A stretch of 64,000 nucleotides of DNA from Burkholderiaceae bacterium (GTDB lineage: Bacteria; Pseudomonadota; Gammaproteobacteria; Burkholderiales; Burkholderiaceae_C): contig JADMJJ010000011.1 of NCBI GenBank assembly GCA_018780645.1, positions 372,001 to 436,000 on the forward strand, written 5' to 3'. The position numbers and the translations under genes are program-made. The notes under the pieces are model-generated. The model saw only the letters and a list, made by a program, of their open reading frames with translations, was not told the origin of the DNA and did no database searches. Below are positions 8,646-18,551 of this stretch, piece after piece (positions within the stretch are counted from its first letter, which is position 1; the number at the start of each line of letters is the position of its first letter).

Positions 8646-10202
8646 TCATATTTTTGACATCAGCGCGTCAAACAGATGCGCCACCCGTTGCTCCACCTCG
8701 GCCGGCATGGTGATCGTGCGGCCCCATTCGCGCGTGGTCTCGCCGGGCCATTTATTGGTGGCGTCCAGGCCCATCTTGCCACCCAGGCCGCTGACCGGCG
8801 AGGCAAAGTCCAGGTAGTCGATCGGCGTCTGCTCGACCAGCGTGGTGTCGCGCACCGGGTCCATGCGGGTGGTGATGGCCCAGATCACTTCCTTCCAGTC
8901 GCGGATGTTGACGTCGTCATCGGTGACAACAATGAACTTGGTGTACATGAACTGACGCAGAAAGCTCCACAGGCCGAACATCACCCGCTTGGCATGGCCC
9001 GGATAGGCCTTCTTGATCGAGATCACGGCCATGCGGTAGCTGCAACCCTCGGGGGGCAGATAGAAGTCGACGATCTCGGGAAACTGCTTTTGCAGTATCG
9101 GCACGAAGACCTCGTTCAAGGCCACGCCCAGGATGGCCGGCTCGTCGGGCGGCTTGCCGGTGTAGGTGGAGTGGTAGATCGGGTCCTGGCGCTGGGTCAG
9201 CCGGTCGATCTGGAACACAGGGAACCAGTCCTGCTCGTTGTAATAGCCGGTGTGATCGCCGAACGGCCCCTCCAGCGCATACAGATAGCCGCCCTTCTCC
9301 TTCAATTGCACGCCAGCCTCGCTGCGGCCGCTGAAACCGGGCTCGGCCACCGGGATATGGCCCTCCAGCACGATCTCGGCGCTGGCCGGCACCTGCAGCA
9401 TCACGCCCGCCTCGCCGACGCCGCTGTTCACCAGCTCGGTACGGCTGCCACGCAGCAGGCCGGCGAACTGGTACTCCGACAGGCTGTCGGGCACCGGCGT
9501 CACAGCGCCCAGAATCGTTGCAGGGTCGGCCCCCAGAGCCACAGCAATCGGAAATGGCTGGCCGGGATTGGCCAGCGCGAAGTCGCGAAAGTCCAGCGCC
9601 CCGCCCCGATGCGCCAGCCAGCGCATGATGACCTGGTTGCGGGCGATCACCTGCTGGCGGTAGATGCCCAGGTTCTGCCGCGCGCGCGGCGCCGGAATCG
9701 ACTGCGGCCCACGGGTGATCACCAGACCCCAGGTGATCAAGGGCCCGGCGTCGCCTGGCCAGCAGGTCTGCACCGGCAAACGGCCCAGATCGACGTCCGG
9801 CCCGGCGAACACCTCATCCTGGCAGGGGGCCTTGCGCACGACCGAGGGCTTCATATCCCACAGCGCCTTGGCCATCTGCAGCAGCTTGCCGGCATCCTTC
9901 AAGCCCTTGGGCGGCTCGGGTTCCTTGAGGCTGGCCAGCACACGGCCGACGTCGCGCAGCTCGGCAAGGCTGTCGGCCCCCATGCCCAGGGCCACTCGTT
10001 TGGGGGTGCCGAACAGATTCGTCAGGGCCTTGATGCTGGACCCCCTAACTTGCTCGAAAAGCAGGGCCGGCCCCTCGGCGCGCAGCACACGGTCGCTCAG
10101 CGCCGTCATCTCCAGGTGAGTCGCCACTGGCTCTGCAATCCGGCGCAATTCGCCCATGGCCTCCAAACCCGCCATGAAGTCACGCAAATCTCGGTATTTC
10201 AT
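8646..10202 (-). CDS. ubiD: 4-hydroxy-3-polyprenylbenzoate decarboxylase UbiD
   Basis: 518 aa; [22 protein letters not shown]... family-typical throughout. Confidence 0.95.
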   Translation of the reverse strand: MKYRDLRDFMAGLEAMGELRRIAEPVATHLEMTALSDRVLRAEGPALLFEQVRGSSIKALTNLFGTPKRVALGMGADSLAELRDVGRVLASLKEPEPPKGLKDAGKLLQMAKALWDMKPSVVRKAPCQDEVFAGPDVDLGRLPVQTCWPGDAGPLITWGLVITRGPQSIPAPRARQNLGIYRQQVIARNQVIMRWLAHRGGALDFRDFALANPGQPFPIAVALGADPATILGAVTPVPDSLSEYQFAGLLRGSRTELVNSGVGEAGVMLQVPASAEIVLEGHIPVAEPGFSGRSEAGVQLKEKGGYLYALEGPFGDHTGYYNEQDWFPVFQIDRLTQRQDPIYHSTYTGKPPDEPAILGVALNEVFVPILQKQFPEIVDFYLPPEGCSYRMAVISIKKAYPGHAKRVMFGLWSFLRQFMYTKFIVVTDDDVNIRDWKEVIWAITTRMDPVRDTTLVEQTPIDYLDFASPVSGLGGKMGLDATNKWPGETTREWGRTITMPAEVEQRVAHLFDALMSKI

Positions 10203-10259
10203 ACTTATTAGTTATTAAGAATGCCAGTCTAAAGCTTGACTCGTTATTTTTGCTCTTTA

Positions 10260-10468
10260 GAATCCGCCCAAGCCCAGACTTGACTGGGGTTAACCCGTGC
10301 GACCTCTGCTAGGAGGAGGGAGCGCAACGCTGCCGATGGACGCTGTGTTCCGAGTGCTGCCTGGCCATCTTGGCCCAGCCTGCGGAGTACGGCCCATTAT
10401 CACTGGCGGGTCTCGAAGCGTGGACTTGTTCACGACCAGGAGACCCGCTCAGAGAAGAAAGGAGTCGC
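10260..10468 (+). promoter_or_regulatory. candidate structured 5' leader of the lytic transglycosylase gene
   Basis: About 200 nt non-coding leader with several inverted repeats, including nested hairpin GCGGGTCTC(gaag)CGTG..CACG(accag)GAGACCCGC at 10406-10448 just before the RBS agaaaggag. Confidence 0.4.
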
Positions 10469-11311
10469 ATGACAGCGCGTCGAAAATTGTTTGCCCTGAT
10501 GGAGGACATCGGTAGTGCCTCCTCGGTGTTCGTCAAGGACATCGCCCAGGGACTGCTGGTCGTCAGCCACAACACCCTGGCCCTCGTCGGTCTTGGCGTG
10601 GTGGCCCTCTTGATGACCATCACCAGCCAGAATGATCTGCGTCACCGCATCGAGACCCAGGCGCTGGGCTGGCTGAACGCCCGCCAGGAAGCCCGCGCCG
10701 AGGCCGATGGCGATACCCTGTACGCCGTCAACGAGCCGGATGCCGTGGCCCGAGCCACCGCCTCCAACCCCAAGGATCTGCCGCGCCAGCAGGCGGCCGT
10801 CGCGCATTGGCTGGCCAAGCGCTACAAGGTGGCGCCCGAGCCGATCAGCCGCCTGGTCCAGGAAGCCTGGAGCGTGGGCCAGCGGGCACGCGTCGAGCCG
10901 ACCCTGATACTGGCCATCATCGCCATCGAGTCCAGCTTCAACCCGTTCGCGCAGAGCCCCGTGGGTGCGCAAGGGTTGATGCAGGTGCTGACCCGCGTCC
11001 ATGACGACAAGTACACCGCCTTTGGCGGCAATTTGGCCGCCTTCGACCCGATCACCAATCTGCGCGTCGGCGTGCAGGTGCTGAAGGAGTGCATTCAGCG
11101 CGCCGGCGGCGTCGAAGAAGGCCTGCGCTACTACGTTGGCGCGGCCAACCTGGCCGAAGACGGCGGCTATGCCGGCCGCGTGCTGGCCGAGCAGGAGCAG
11201 CTGAAGGCCGTGATGCAGGGCCAGGTGCCACGTGCCGCACCGCCGCGCGAACTGATGGCCGCGAACGAACAGAACGCTGCAAGCGACCAGCGCATTGCGC
11301 TGGCCCGCTGA
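10469..11311 (+). CDS. membrane-anchored lytic transglycosylase (SLT domain)
   Basis: TM helix, then VEPTLILAIIAIESSFNPFAQSPVGAQGLMQVLTRVH: SLT catalytic Glu and GLMQ motif. Confidence 0.9.
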   Translation: MTARRKLFALMEDIGSASSVFVKDIAQGLLVVSHNTLALVGLGVVALLMTITSQNDLRHRIETQALGWLNARQEARAEADGDTLYAVNEPDAVARATASNPKDLPRQQAAVAHWLAKRYKVAPEPISRLVQEAWSVGQRARVEPTLILAIIAIESSFNPFAQSPVGAQGLMQVLTRVHDDKYTAFGGNLAAFDPITNLRVGVQVLKECIQRAGGVEEGLRYYVGAANLAEDGGYAGRVLAEQEQLKAVMQGQVPRAAPPRELMAANEQNAASDQRIALAR

Positions 11312-11333
11312 GCACTCCGCTACACTGCCGATT

Positions 11334-11441
11334 CTGCGCAACTGGCGATACGGGCCGCAGGCCCGAAGGTGGACTACCACCGGGAAGCGCGAACAGCTGG
11401 AGACGGTCTCCGGCTGCTTTGATGCCGTTCGCCTGGGCCGC
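11334..11441 (+). promoter_or_regulatory. ZTP (pfl motif) riboswitch
   Basis: CAACTGGCGATACGGG...GTGGACTACCACCGGGAAGCG...GCCGTTCGCCTGGGC matches conserved pfl/ZTP segments; immediately upstream of glyA, a classic ZTP-riboswitch target. Confidence 0.88.
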
Positions 11442-11503
11442 CCTCCGCTTCCGACGCAAGCCGCCGGTGCGCGGCGCCAACCCTTGACCAACGCCAACAC
11501 ATC

Positions 11504-12754
11504 ATGTTTGATCGCAACACCTCTACCCTCGCCAATGTGGACCCCGAGTTGTGGGCCGCCGTCCAGCACGAGAACCAGCGCCAGGAGGACCACATCGAGC
11601 TGATCGCCTCGGAGAACTACACCTCGCCGGCGGTGATGCAGGCCCAGGGCAGCCAGCTGACCAACAAGTACGCCGAGGGCTATCCGGGCAAGCGCTACTA
11701 CGGCGGCTGCGAATATGTGGACGTGGTCGAGCAGCTCGCCATTGACCGCGTCAAGCAGCTGTTCGGTGCCAACTACGCCAATGTGCAGCCCAACTCCGGC
11801 TCTCAGGCTAACCAGGGCGTGTTCTTCGCCCTGCTGCAGCCGGGCGACACCATCATGGGCATGAGCCTGTCCGAGGGCGGCCACCTGACCCATGGCATGG
11901 CGCTGAACATGAGCGGCAAGTGGTTCAAGGTCGTCAGCTACGGCCTGAATGCGCAGGAAGACATCGACTACGACGCGATGGAAGCCACCGCCCGCGAGCA
12001 CAAGCCCAAGCTCATCATCGCCGGCGCATCGGCCTTCAGCCTGCGCATCGACTTCGAGCGTTTCTCAAGGATTGCCAAGGAAATCGGCGCCTACTTCATG
12101 GTCGACATGGCCCACTACGCCGGCCTGATCGCCGCCGGAGCCTACCCGAACCCGGTCCCCCATGCCGACGTCGTCACCTCGACCACGCACAAGAGCCTGC
12201 GCGGCCCGCGCGGCGGCATCATCCTGATGAATGACGAGGCGATCGCCAAGAAGATCAACAGCGCGATCTTCCCCGGCATCCAGGGCGGCCCGCTGATGCA
12301 CGTCATTGCCGGCAAGGCCGTCGCCTTCAAGGAGGCGCTGACGCCCGAGTTCAAGGCCTACCAGGAACAGGTGGTCAAGAACGCCAAGGTGCTGGCCGAC
12401 ACGCTGACCGAGCGCGGCCTGCGCATCGTCTCCGGCCGCACCGAGAGCCATGTGATGCTGGTGGACCTGCGCCCCAAGAACATGACTGGCAAGGAAGCCG
12501 AGGCCGTGCTTGGCCTGGCCCATATGACCTGCAACAAGAACGGCATCCCGAACGACCCGCAAAAGCCCATGGTCACCAGCGGCATCCGCCTGGGCACCCC
12601 GGCGATGACGACGCGTGGCTTCAAGGAGGATCAGGCACGGGCCACCGCCCACCTGATCGCCGACGTGCTGGACAACCCGCAGGATGAGGCCAACCTCGCC
12701 ACCGTGCGCGCCAAGGTGGCTGCCTTGGCACGCCAGTTCCCGGTCTACGGCTGA
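11504..12754 (+). CDS. glyA: serine hydroxymethyltransferase
   Basis: 416 aa; ...[42 protein letters not shown]..., [16 protein letters not shown] motif. Confidence 0.98.
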   Translation: MFDRNTSTLANVDPELWAAVQHENQRQEDHIELIASENYTSPAVMQAQGSQLTNKYAEGYPGKRYYGGCEYVDVVEQLAIDRVKQLFGANYANVQPNSGSQANQGVFFALLQPGDTIMGMSLSEGGHLTHGMALNMSGKWFKVVSYGLNAQEDIDYDAMEATAREHKPKLIIAGASAFSLRIDFERFSRIAKEIGAYFMVDMAHYAGLIAAGAYPNPVPHADVVTSTTHKSLRGPRGGIILMNDEAIAKKINSAIFPGIQGGPLMHVIAGKAVAFKEALTPEFKAYQEQVVKNAKVLADTLTERGLRIVSGRTESHVMLVDLRPKNMTGKEAEAVLGLAHMTCNKNGIPNDPQKPMVTSGIRLGTPAMTTRGFKEDQARATAHLIADVLDNPQDEANLATVRAKVAALARQFPVYG

Positions 12755-12782
12755 ACGCGGCCGAAGCTGACACCAGCGCCCC

Positions 12783-13226
12783 ATGCGTTGCCCCTTCTGC
12801 AGTCACCAGGAAACCCAGGTCGTCGAGACCCGGGAAGGTGACGAGGGCGACGTGGTGCGCCGGCGCCGGCGCTGCCTGAGCTGCGACAAGCGCTTCACCA
12901 CCTATGAGCGCGCCGAGATCGCGCTGCCGGCGGTGGTCAAGAAAGACGGAACACGGGCCGAGTTCGAGCCCGCCAAGCTGCGCGCCTCGATGCTGCTGGC
13001 GCTGCGCAAGCGCCCGGTCAGCATCGAACAGATCGACGCTGCCCTGGCCCGCATCGAGGAAAAGCTGCTCGCCAGTGGCGCCCGCGAAATGCCCTCGACC
13101 AAGCTTGGCGAGTTGGTGATGCGCGAACTCAAGCGCATCGACAAGGTCGCCTACGTGCGCTTTGCCTCGGTCTATCGCAGTTTCGAGGATGTGGATGAGT
13201 TCCGACAGCTGATCAGGGATATCTGA
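12783..13226 (+). CDS. nrdR: transcriptional repressor NrdR
   Basis: [43 protein letters not shown] zinc ribbon plus ATP-cone. Confidence 0.97.
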   Translation: MRCPFCSHQETQVVETREGDEGDVVRRRRRCLSCDKRFTTYERAEIALPAVVKKDGTRAEFEPAKLRASMLLALRKRPVSIEQIDAALARIEEKLLASGAREMPSTKLGELVMRELKRIDKVAYVRFASVYRSFEDVDEFRQLIRDI

Positions 13227-13371
13227 GCCCGCCTGTGCTGCAGCTAACTCGGTAGTTGCCCTCTCCCCCATCAAGGGGTGGCCTGTTCCCCCCACGGTGG
13301 GAGCGCCCAATTCGGCCCGGTCTCCTACAGTGAACCCATAGGCAATCAAGCCGGTTCACGGGAAGAGACAA

Positions 13372-13902
13372 ATGGGCAAGCACAGCGTTCGTGGCGTCAG
13401 TCTGGTCGAGACCATGGTGGTGACGGCCGTCACGGCCATCATGAGCAGCGTCGCCCTTCCCAGCCTGGACAAGGCCCGCACACAGCGCCACCTCGAAGGC
13501 GCGGCCGAGCAGCTGAAGTCCGATCTGGCCTACACCCGCGGACTGGCCGTGTCACGCAACGAAACGTTGCGCGTCAGCTTTTCGGCCGCCCAGGGCGGCA
13601 GCTGCTACATCATCCATGCCGGCACCGCAGCCGACTGCACCTGCACCGCCGACGGTGCGGCCGTCTGCCGGGCTCCGCGCGAAATCCTGCGAGTCGTCAA
13701 GCTGGACGCGAGCGCCAAGGTCACGTTCCAGACCAACAGCCGCTCGCTGGCCTTCGACCCGCAGCAGGGCACGGTCACGCCAACCGCGACGATGAAGCTT
13801 CAGGCGTCGAGCGGCGCCGAGGTCCACCAGATCATCAACATCATGGGTCGGGTGCGCAGCTGCTCGCCGGGTGCCAAGGTTTCCGGATACAAGTCCTGCT
13901 GA
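13372..13902 (+). CDS. GspH/FimT family type IV minor pilin
   Basis: Type III prepilin signal-like N-terminus RGVSLVETMVVTAVTAIMSSVALPSL; GspH-like body. Confidence 0.85.
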   Translation: MGKHSVRGVSLVETMVVTAVTAIMSSVALPSLDKARTQRHLEGAAEQLKSDLAYTRGLAVSRNETLRVSFSAAQGGSCYIIHAGTAADCTCTADGAAVCRAPREILRVVKLDASAKVTFQTNSRSLAFDPQQGTVTPTATMKLQASSGAEVHQIINIMGRVRSCSPGAKVSGYKSC

Positions 13903-14008
13903 GCCGCCCCCTGAACCAGGGGGTCGCCGACAAACGGCGTAGGTGGCGCGACAAGCGGCAAATCCGACCGGACCGCCTAGGGCCCTTGACCCCGACAATT
14001 CGTGAACC

Positions 14009-14500
14009 ATGCACGCCACCTCGAACGCCCCACGCAGCCGTGCCGGCTCGGACGGATTCACGCTCGTCGAGCTGATGATTGTGGTGATCGTGGTCGGTCT
14101 GCTGGCGGCGGTGGCGCTGCCGTCCTTCATCGATTCGGTGCGCAAGAGCCGCCGCGCCGACGCGTTCGCGGCCATCGCAGCTGTGCAACAGGCGCAGGAG
14201 CGCTGGCGCAGCAACAATGCGAACTATGCCACCGTGCTGGGCAATACGGCGGAGTCCGGGCAGCCACCGGACGGATTGCAACTGCTTGGCACCTCCAGCG
14301 GCGGGTACTACACGCTGGCACTGAGCAGTGTCACCTCGACCAACTACACCGTGACGGCCACCGCCGTCTCCAGCAAGTCGCAGGCCCAGGACGGGAGCTG
14401 CCAGCTCCTGGCCGTGCGCATGCAGGGCGGCAATGTTGACTACGGATCCGGCGCCGACGCGGCCAACTGGGCGGACCCCGGCAAGTGCTGGGCGAAATGA
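14009..14500 (+). CDS. type IV pilin, PilE-like
   Basis: GFTLVELMIVVIVVGLLAAVALPSFIDSVRKSRRADA...; 163 aa. Confidence 0.88.
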   Translation: MHATSNAPRSRAGSDGFTLVELMIVVIVVGLLAAVALPSFIDSVRKSRRADAFAAIAAVQQAQERWRSNNANYATVLGNTAESGQPPDGLQLLGTSSGGYYTLALSSVTSTNYTVTATAVSSKSQAQDGSCQLLAVRMQGGNVDYGSGADAANWADPGKCWAK

Positions 14501-15132
14501 TGGCCAGCCAAGACCATCAGCGCGGTTTCACCCTGGTCGAGCTGATGATCGGCCTGGTGGTGCTTGGCGTGCTGGCCGCTGTGGCCCTGCCAGCCTTCCA
14601 GGACTTCAGGCTGGTGCAGCGCTTGAAGAGCATCCATGCCCAGGTCGTGACCGATATGCAGTTTGCGCGGAGCGAGGCGGTGACGCGCAACACGATCCTG
14701 CGGATTACGTTCCGAAACAACGACACCACCACCTGCTACACGCTCTACACCACGGACGACCCCAGAAACCCCTGCGATTGCCGCCGCGGCGCAGGTTTGG
14801 CCTGCCAGGCGTCGGCGTCGGCGCCGCCGATAGGGACGGAGGTTCGCACCGTTGTTGTTCCGCGGTCGCTCTCGGTCACCCTCTCAATCATCTCGCCAGC
14901 CGTCCCAGGCTTTGGATTCGACCCCGTTACCGGCGGTATCGTCACGATTCCAAAGGACACCGACCCCGAGCCGATGGATAACTTCGCCATCCTGAGCTCA
15001 ATCGCCGATTCATCGCGGACGCTCAGGACGACCGTAGGCCGTAGCGGCAGGCCGACCGTATGCGCGACAAGCCCGAACCTGGGAGCCGAGATATGCCCGC
15101 CTCCTCCCCCACCTGCTTCGCCCTCACCGTGA
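14485..15132 (+). CDS. GspH/FimT family type IV minor pilin
   Basis: RGFTLVELMIGLVVLGVLAAVALPAFQDFRLVQRLKSIHAQVVTDMQFARSEAVTRN; start may be a few codons downstream of 14485. Confidence 0.87.
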   Translation: MLGEMMASQDHQRGFTLVELMIGLVVLGVLAAVALPAFQDFRLVQRLKSIHAQVVTDMQFARSEAVTRNTILRITFRNNDTTTCYTLYTTDDPRNPCDCRRGAGLACQASASAPPIGTEVRTVVVPRSLSVTLSIISPAVPGFGFDPVTGGIVTIPKDTDPEPMDNFAILSSIADSSRTLRTTVGRSGRPTVCATSPNLGAEICPPPPPPASPSP

Positions 15133-15830
15133 TGCGCCCGCAATCGAGCTCGAAGTCGTCCGCGCAGCGCGGCCTGTCCATCGTCGAAATGATGGTCGGC
15201 CTTACCATCGGGCTGATCGTGGTGGCCGCTGCCTCGCAGGTCGTTGTGACCCAGTTGAACGAGAACCGCAAGCTGCTGGTAGAGATGCAGCTGCAGCAGG
15301 ATCTGCGTGCAGCGGCCGACATCATCACGCGCGAGCTGCGCCGTGCCGGCGCCTGGAGCACGGCCGAGAACGGTATCTGGTTCTCGTCCTCCAACCCTGG
15401 ACAGCAAAACCCGCTTCGCGAGGTCACGGTCCCAGCTACCGGCCTCCAAGTGGACTATTGGTACAGACGAGATCCCGACGTTGAACCCATACCGCTCGGA
15501 TTCAGGTTGTCACAGCAGCGTGTCGAGACCTTGCTTGGCGCTGGCTGGCAGGAACTGACCGACGGCCGCAGCATCAGGGTCACAAGTTTCTCGATCACGC
15601 CGCTTTCCGACCCGGCCGTGCCACTGCCCTGCCCCAAGTTCTGCCCCGATGCCCCGAACTCGACCGCCTGCTGGCCCACCGTGCAGACACGCTTGTATGA
15701 GGTGCATATTGCCGCTCAGGCCATCCGCGATAGCAGCGTGCAGCGCAGCATCCGCACGACAGTCCAGCTGCGCAATGATCTGGTGGGCAATAACAGTTTG
15801 GCCGCCCCGGTCCGGGCCTGCCCGCTATGA
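15132..15830 (+). CDS. pilW: PilW-type minor pilin
   Basis: RGLSIVEMMVGLTIGLIVVAAASQVVVTQLNENRKLLVEMQLQQDLRAAADIITRELRRAG; TGATG coupling to the preceding gene. Confidence 0.85.
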   Translation: MRPQSSSKSSAQRGLSIVEMMVGLTIGLIVVAAASQVVVTQLNENRKLLVEMQLQQDLRAAADIITRELRRAGAWSTAENGIWFSSSNPGQQNPLREVTVPATGLQVDYWYRRDPDVEPIPLGFRLSQQRVETLLGAGWQELTDGRSIRVTSFSITPLSDPAVPLPCPKFCPDAPNSTACWPTVQTRLYEVHIAAQAIRDSSVQRSIRTTVQLRNDLVGNNSLAAPVRACPL

Positions 15831-17218
15831 GCCGCACAGCCGCCCATCCATCGCGCGAGTCCGGTCAGCGGGGGCTGGCCGCGCTGGTCGTCGTCACGGT
15901 GCTGTTCATCGTGACCTCGCTGGTCGCCGCTTACACCAGCCGAAATCTGGTGTTCGAGCAGCGCACCTCGGCCAATCAGTACCGCTCGACCCAGGCGCTC
16001 GAAGCCGCCGAGGCCGGTATCGAATGGGCCCTGGCCCTGCTCAACAGCGGCGTCATCACGGCGAATTGCCAGGCCAGCACCAGCAGCGCCGACACCACCT
16101 TCCGTGCGCGTTACCTGGCCATCAATGGCGACACCGGCAACATCACGCCGCGCCCCAGTGCCTCGGGCGTACCCCTGTGGCCCAGCTGTGTGGCCAATGG
16201 CAGCGGCGGTTGGTCCTGCGACTGCCCGTCCAATGCCGCGCCCAATCCGACCGCACCGGTTGGCAGCGATGTCTACCCGGCGTTCAGGGTCGCGTTCGAG
16301 ACCGTGAATCCCGATGGGGGCGGGTTGCCGAACCGACCCGGCGTGGTGCGCATCGTGTCCAACGGCTGCACCCAACTGAACAACACCTGCCTGGACTTCC
16401 CCTCCCAGGTCGCCCAAGGAGAGGGCCGGGCGACCATCTCGGTGCTGGTCGCCCTGGCCGGCGCCCTGGGCAGCAGACCGCTGGCGCCGCTGACCGTGCG
16501 CGGCGACCTGAGCGACGCGCTTGCCTTGCAGGCCAGCAATGGCGACACCGCCTCGGGTGGGGTCACCATCCATGCCAAGGGAACCGCCAACCCGGCCGCG
16601 TCGGGCCGCGTCGTCAGCAGCATACCCGGCGCACCGGCCAGTCTGTCGGTGCTGCAAAACGATGACTCGCTGCCGGCCAATGTCACGCCCCCCGCGCTGA
16701 CGGCCGAGCACAAATGGGGCCTGTTCACCCAGACCTTCAAGGCCTGGGCACCCAGCTACCGGAACCAGCCCGCAACCCTGGTGGTGCCCTGCGGCAACAC
16801 AGGCTGCAGCGCCACCGACATACAGGCCAAGGTGCTGCTGAACCCCGGGCGGCCGTTGTGGCTGCAGGGCCAACTGCTGCTGGACAGCGCGGTGCAGATC
16901 GGCTCGGCCCAGGCCCCGGCGCTGCTGATCGTGACCGGCAATTCGACCGCCAGTGCATCGGTCACCGCCACAGCGGCCGCCACCGTCAACGGCTTGATCT
17001 ACCTGCAGGACCGCCTCGTCGTGGACAACACCAGCGCGCCTCCCCGCAACCTGTGGGCCGACAGCGCCGGAGCCACCGTTCGAGGCGCGCTGATCGCCGA
17101 AGGTGACCTCGGCGGCTCCGGCGCACCGAGCTTCGTCTATGACGTGGGCGTGCTGAACCGGCTGCGCACCGTCACCGGATCATTTGTGCGGGTTCCCGGC
17201 GGCTGGAGGGACTTCTGA
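15827..17218 (+). CDS. PilX-type pilus assembly protein, unusually long (463 aa)
   Basis: RGLAALVVVTVLFIVTSLVAAYTSRNLVFEQRTSANQYRSTQALEAAEAGIEWALALL, PilX-like N-terminus; position between pilW and pilV. Confidence 0.82.
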   Translation: MSRTAAHPSRESGQRGLAALVVVTVLFIVTSLVAAYTSRNLVFEQRTSANQYRSTQALEAAEAGIEWALALLNSGVITANCQASTSSADTTFRARYLAINGDTGNITPRPSASGVPLWPSCVANGSGGWSCDCPSNAAPNPTAPVGSDVYPAFRVAFETVNPDGGGLPNRPGVVRIVSNGCTQLNNTCLDFPSQVAQGEGRATISVLVALAGALGSRPLAPLTVRGDLSDALALQASNGDTASGGVTIHAKGTANPAASGRVVSSIPGAPASLSVLQNDDSLPANVTPPALTAEHKWGLFTQTFKAWAPSYRNQPATLVVPCGNTGCSATDIQAKVLLNPGRPLWLQGQLLLDSAVQIGSAQAPALLIVTGNSTASASVTATAAATVNGLIYLQDRLVVDNTSAPPRNLWADSAGATVRGALIAEGDLGGSGAPSFVYDVGVLNRLRTVTGSFVRVPGGWRDF

Positions 17219-18396
17219 TGCGCGGCGCCCTCCTGACCCGGCAGTCCGGCATCTCCCTGATCGAGGCCCTGGTGGCCCTGGCAGTGATGGCCTTCGGCAT
17301 GCTTGGCGTGGTCGGCCTGCAGGCCACCATGCGGCAGAACGTCGATGTGTCCAAGCAGCGGGCCGAAGCGGTGCGCATTGCGCAGGAGTCGATCGAGACC
17401 GCCCGAGCGTTCTCGCTGCTTGAGACGCCCCAGGCCCAAGGGTCGGTGCTGCGCGCCTACGAAACGCTGGCCGACAGGGTGTCGCCCAACACGGGCTACA
17501 CCACGAACACCGTGTACAGCGTCAGCAGAACGGTGAGCGAGACGGGTGCAACGGTGAACGAGTCCGCCGATGCGCGCATGAAGGCGCTGGAAGTTACGGT
17601 GAGCTGGGAGGACAGGCTCGGGCAAACCCAGAGAGTGCGCCTGGGCACAACGATTGCTGGTGTATCGCCCGAGGTGGCCGGCTCGCTGGGCATTCCCAAC
17701 GTTCACTCAAACGTCACGCGCCAGCCCTTGGGGCGCAATGTGAACATACCACTGTCGGCGGTCGATGCCTCCGACAAGCGCAGCAGCAGCTTTGCGCCGA
17801 CCACGGGAGTGACCTGGGTGTTCAACAACCTCTCGGGCGTGATCACCAGCATTTGCAGCCCCATCGACACCTGCACCCCGGCCAACGCCCTTCTGCTCAG
17901 TGGTTATGTGCGCTTTGCCGCCACGGCGACCTCGGCCGAAGCCGAAGCACCGACCGGCACAGCGATAGGCGTTGATCTGCAGGTCACCACTACGGCACCG
18001 ACGGCAGGAACGGTCGCCTGCTACAGCCGCGCCTTCTCCACCCATGTGGCGTATTACTGCGCCGTCCCGGTGGATCCGGAGAGCACGCCGGCGCTGAAAT
18101 GGTCGGGTAAGCTCGACTTGGTGAGCAGCGTTGCGCTGCCGATCGCCAGCGTGGCTACCGAGACCAGCGCCGCCAGTTTCAGGGTCTGCCGCTACACGCC
18201 GTCGCAGAGCGACACCCCGACCAATGGCAATATCGGCCACCCTCTCATCTACACCCATGTCGACGGCCCGCTGAGCAATCAGAACTTCCTGGTGATACGT
18301 GCCGGAGATGGCAGCACAGCCAATGAATGCCCTGGCGACGACGCCGGAACCGCTTTCATCAACGGCAACACCTGGCAGCATCAGCCGCATCTGTAA
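17218..18396 (+). CDS. pilV: PilV-type minor pilin
   Basis: QSGISLIEALVALAVMAFGMLGVVGLQATMRQNVDVSKQRAEAVRIAQ. Confidence 0.85.
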   Translation: MRGALLTRQSGISLIEALVALAVMAFGMLGVVGLQATMRQNVDVSKQRAEAVRIAQESIETARAFSLLETPQAQGSVLRAYETLADRVSPNTGYTTNTVYSVSRTVSETGATVNESADARMKALEVTVSWEDRLGQTQRVRLGTTIAGVSPEVAGSLGIPNVHSNVTRQPLGRNVNIPLSAVDASDKRSSSFAPTTGVTWVFNNLSGVITSICSPIDTCTPANALLLSGYVRFAATATSAEAEAPTGTAIGVDLQVTTTAPTAGTVACYSRAFSTHVAYYCAVPVDPESTPALKWSGKLDLVSSVALPIASVATETSAASFRVCRYTPSQSDTPTNGNIGHPLIYTHVDGPLSNQNFLVIRAGDGSTANECPGDDAGTAFINGNTWQHQPHL

Positions 18397-18484
18397 GGCG
18401 TCGCCCTGTCGGCGTTCTTTACACGACTTACGTGATCAGCCGACACATCGCTGCAAGTCATTGTTTTTTAAAGACTTTCCATGC

Positions 18485-18500
18485 TGGCCCGGCAATTGCT
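18485..18500 (+). promoter_or_regulatory. sigma-54 (RpoN) promoter
   Basis: TGGCCCGGCAATTGCT: GG (18486-18487) and GC (18498-18499) separated by exactly 10 nt; about 50 nt upstream of the PEP-CTERM gene ATG. Confidence 0.8.
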
Positions 18501-18551
18501 TAGGTCAGCATCAAGGATCCTAAAACTAACTCTGCCGTTGAGGAGAAGAGA

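Noticed and set aside
10430-12001. 523-aa minus-strand ORF
   Set aside because: Antisense to the lytic transglycosylase, ZTP riboswitch and glyA.
13254-13310. Short G/C inverted repeats (CCCC-ATCAA-GGGG, CCCAC-G-GTGGG) after nrdR
   Set aside because: Short stems, no T-tract; terminator call not well supported.
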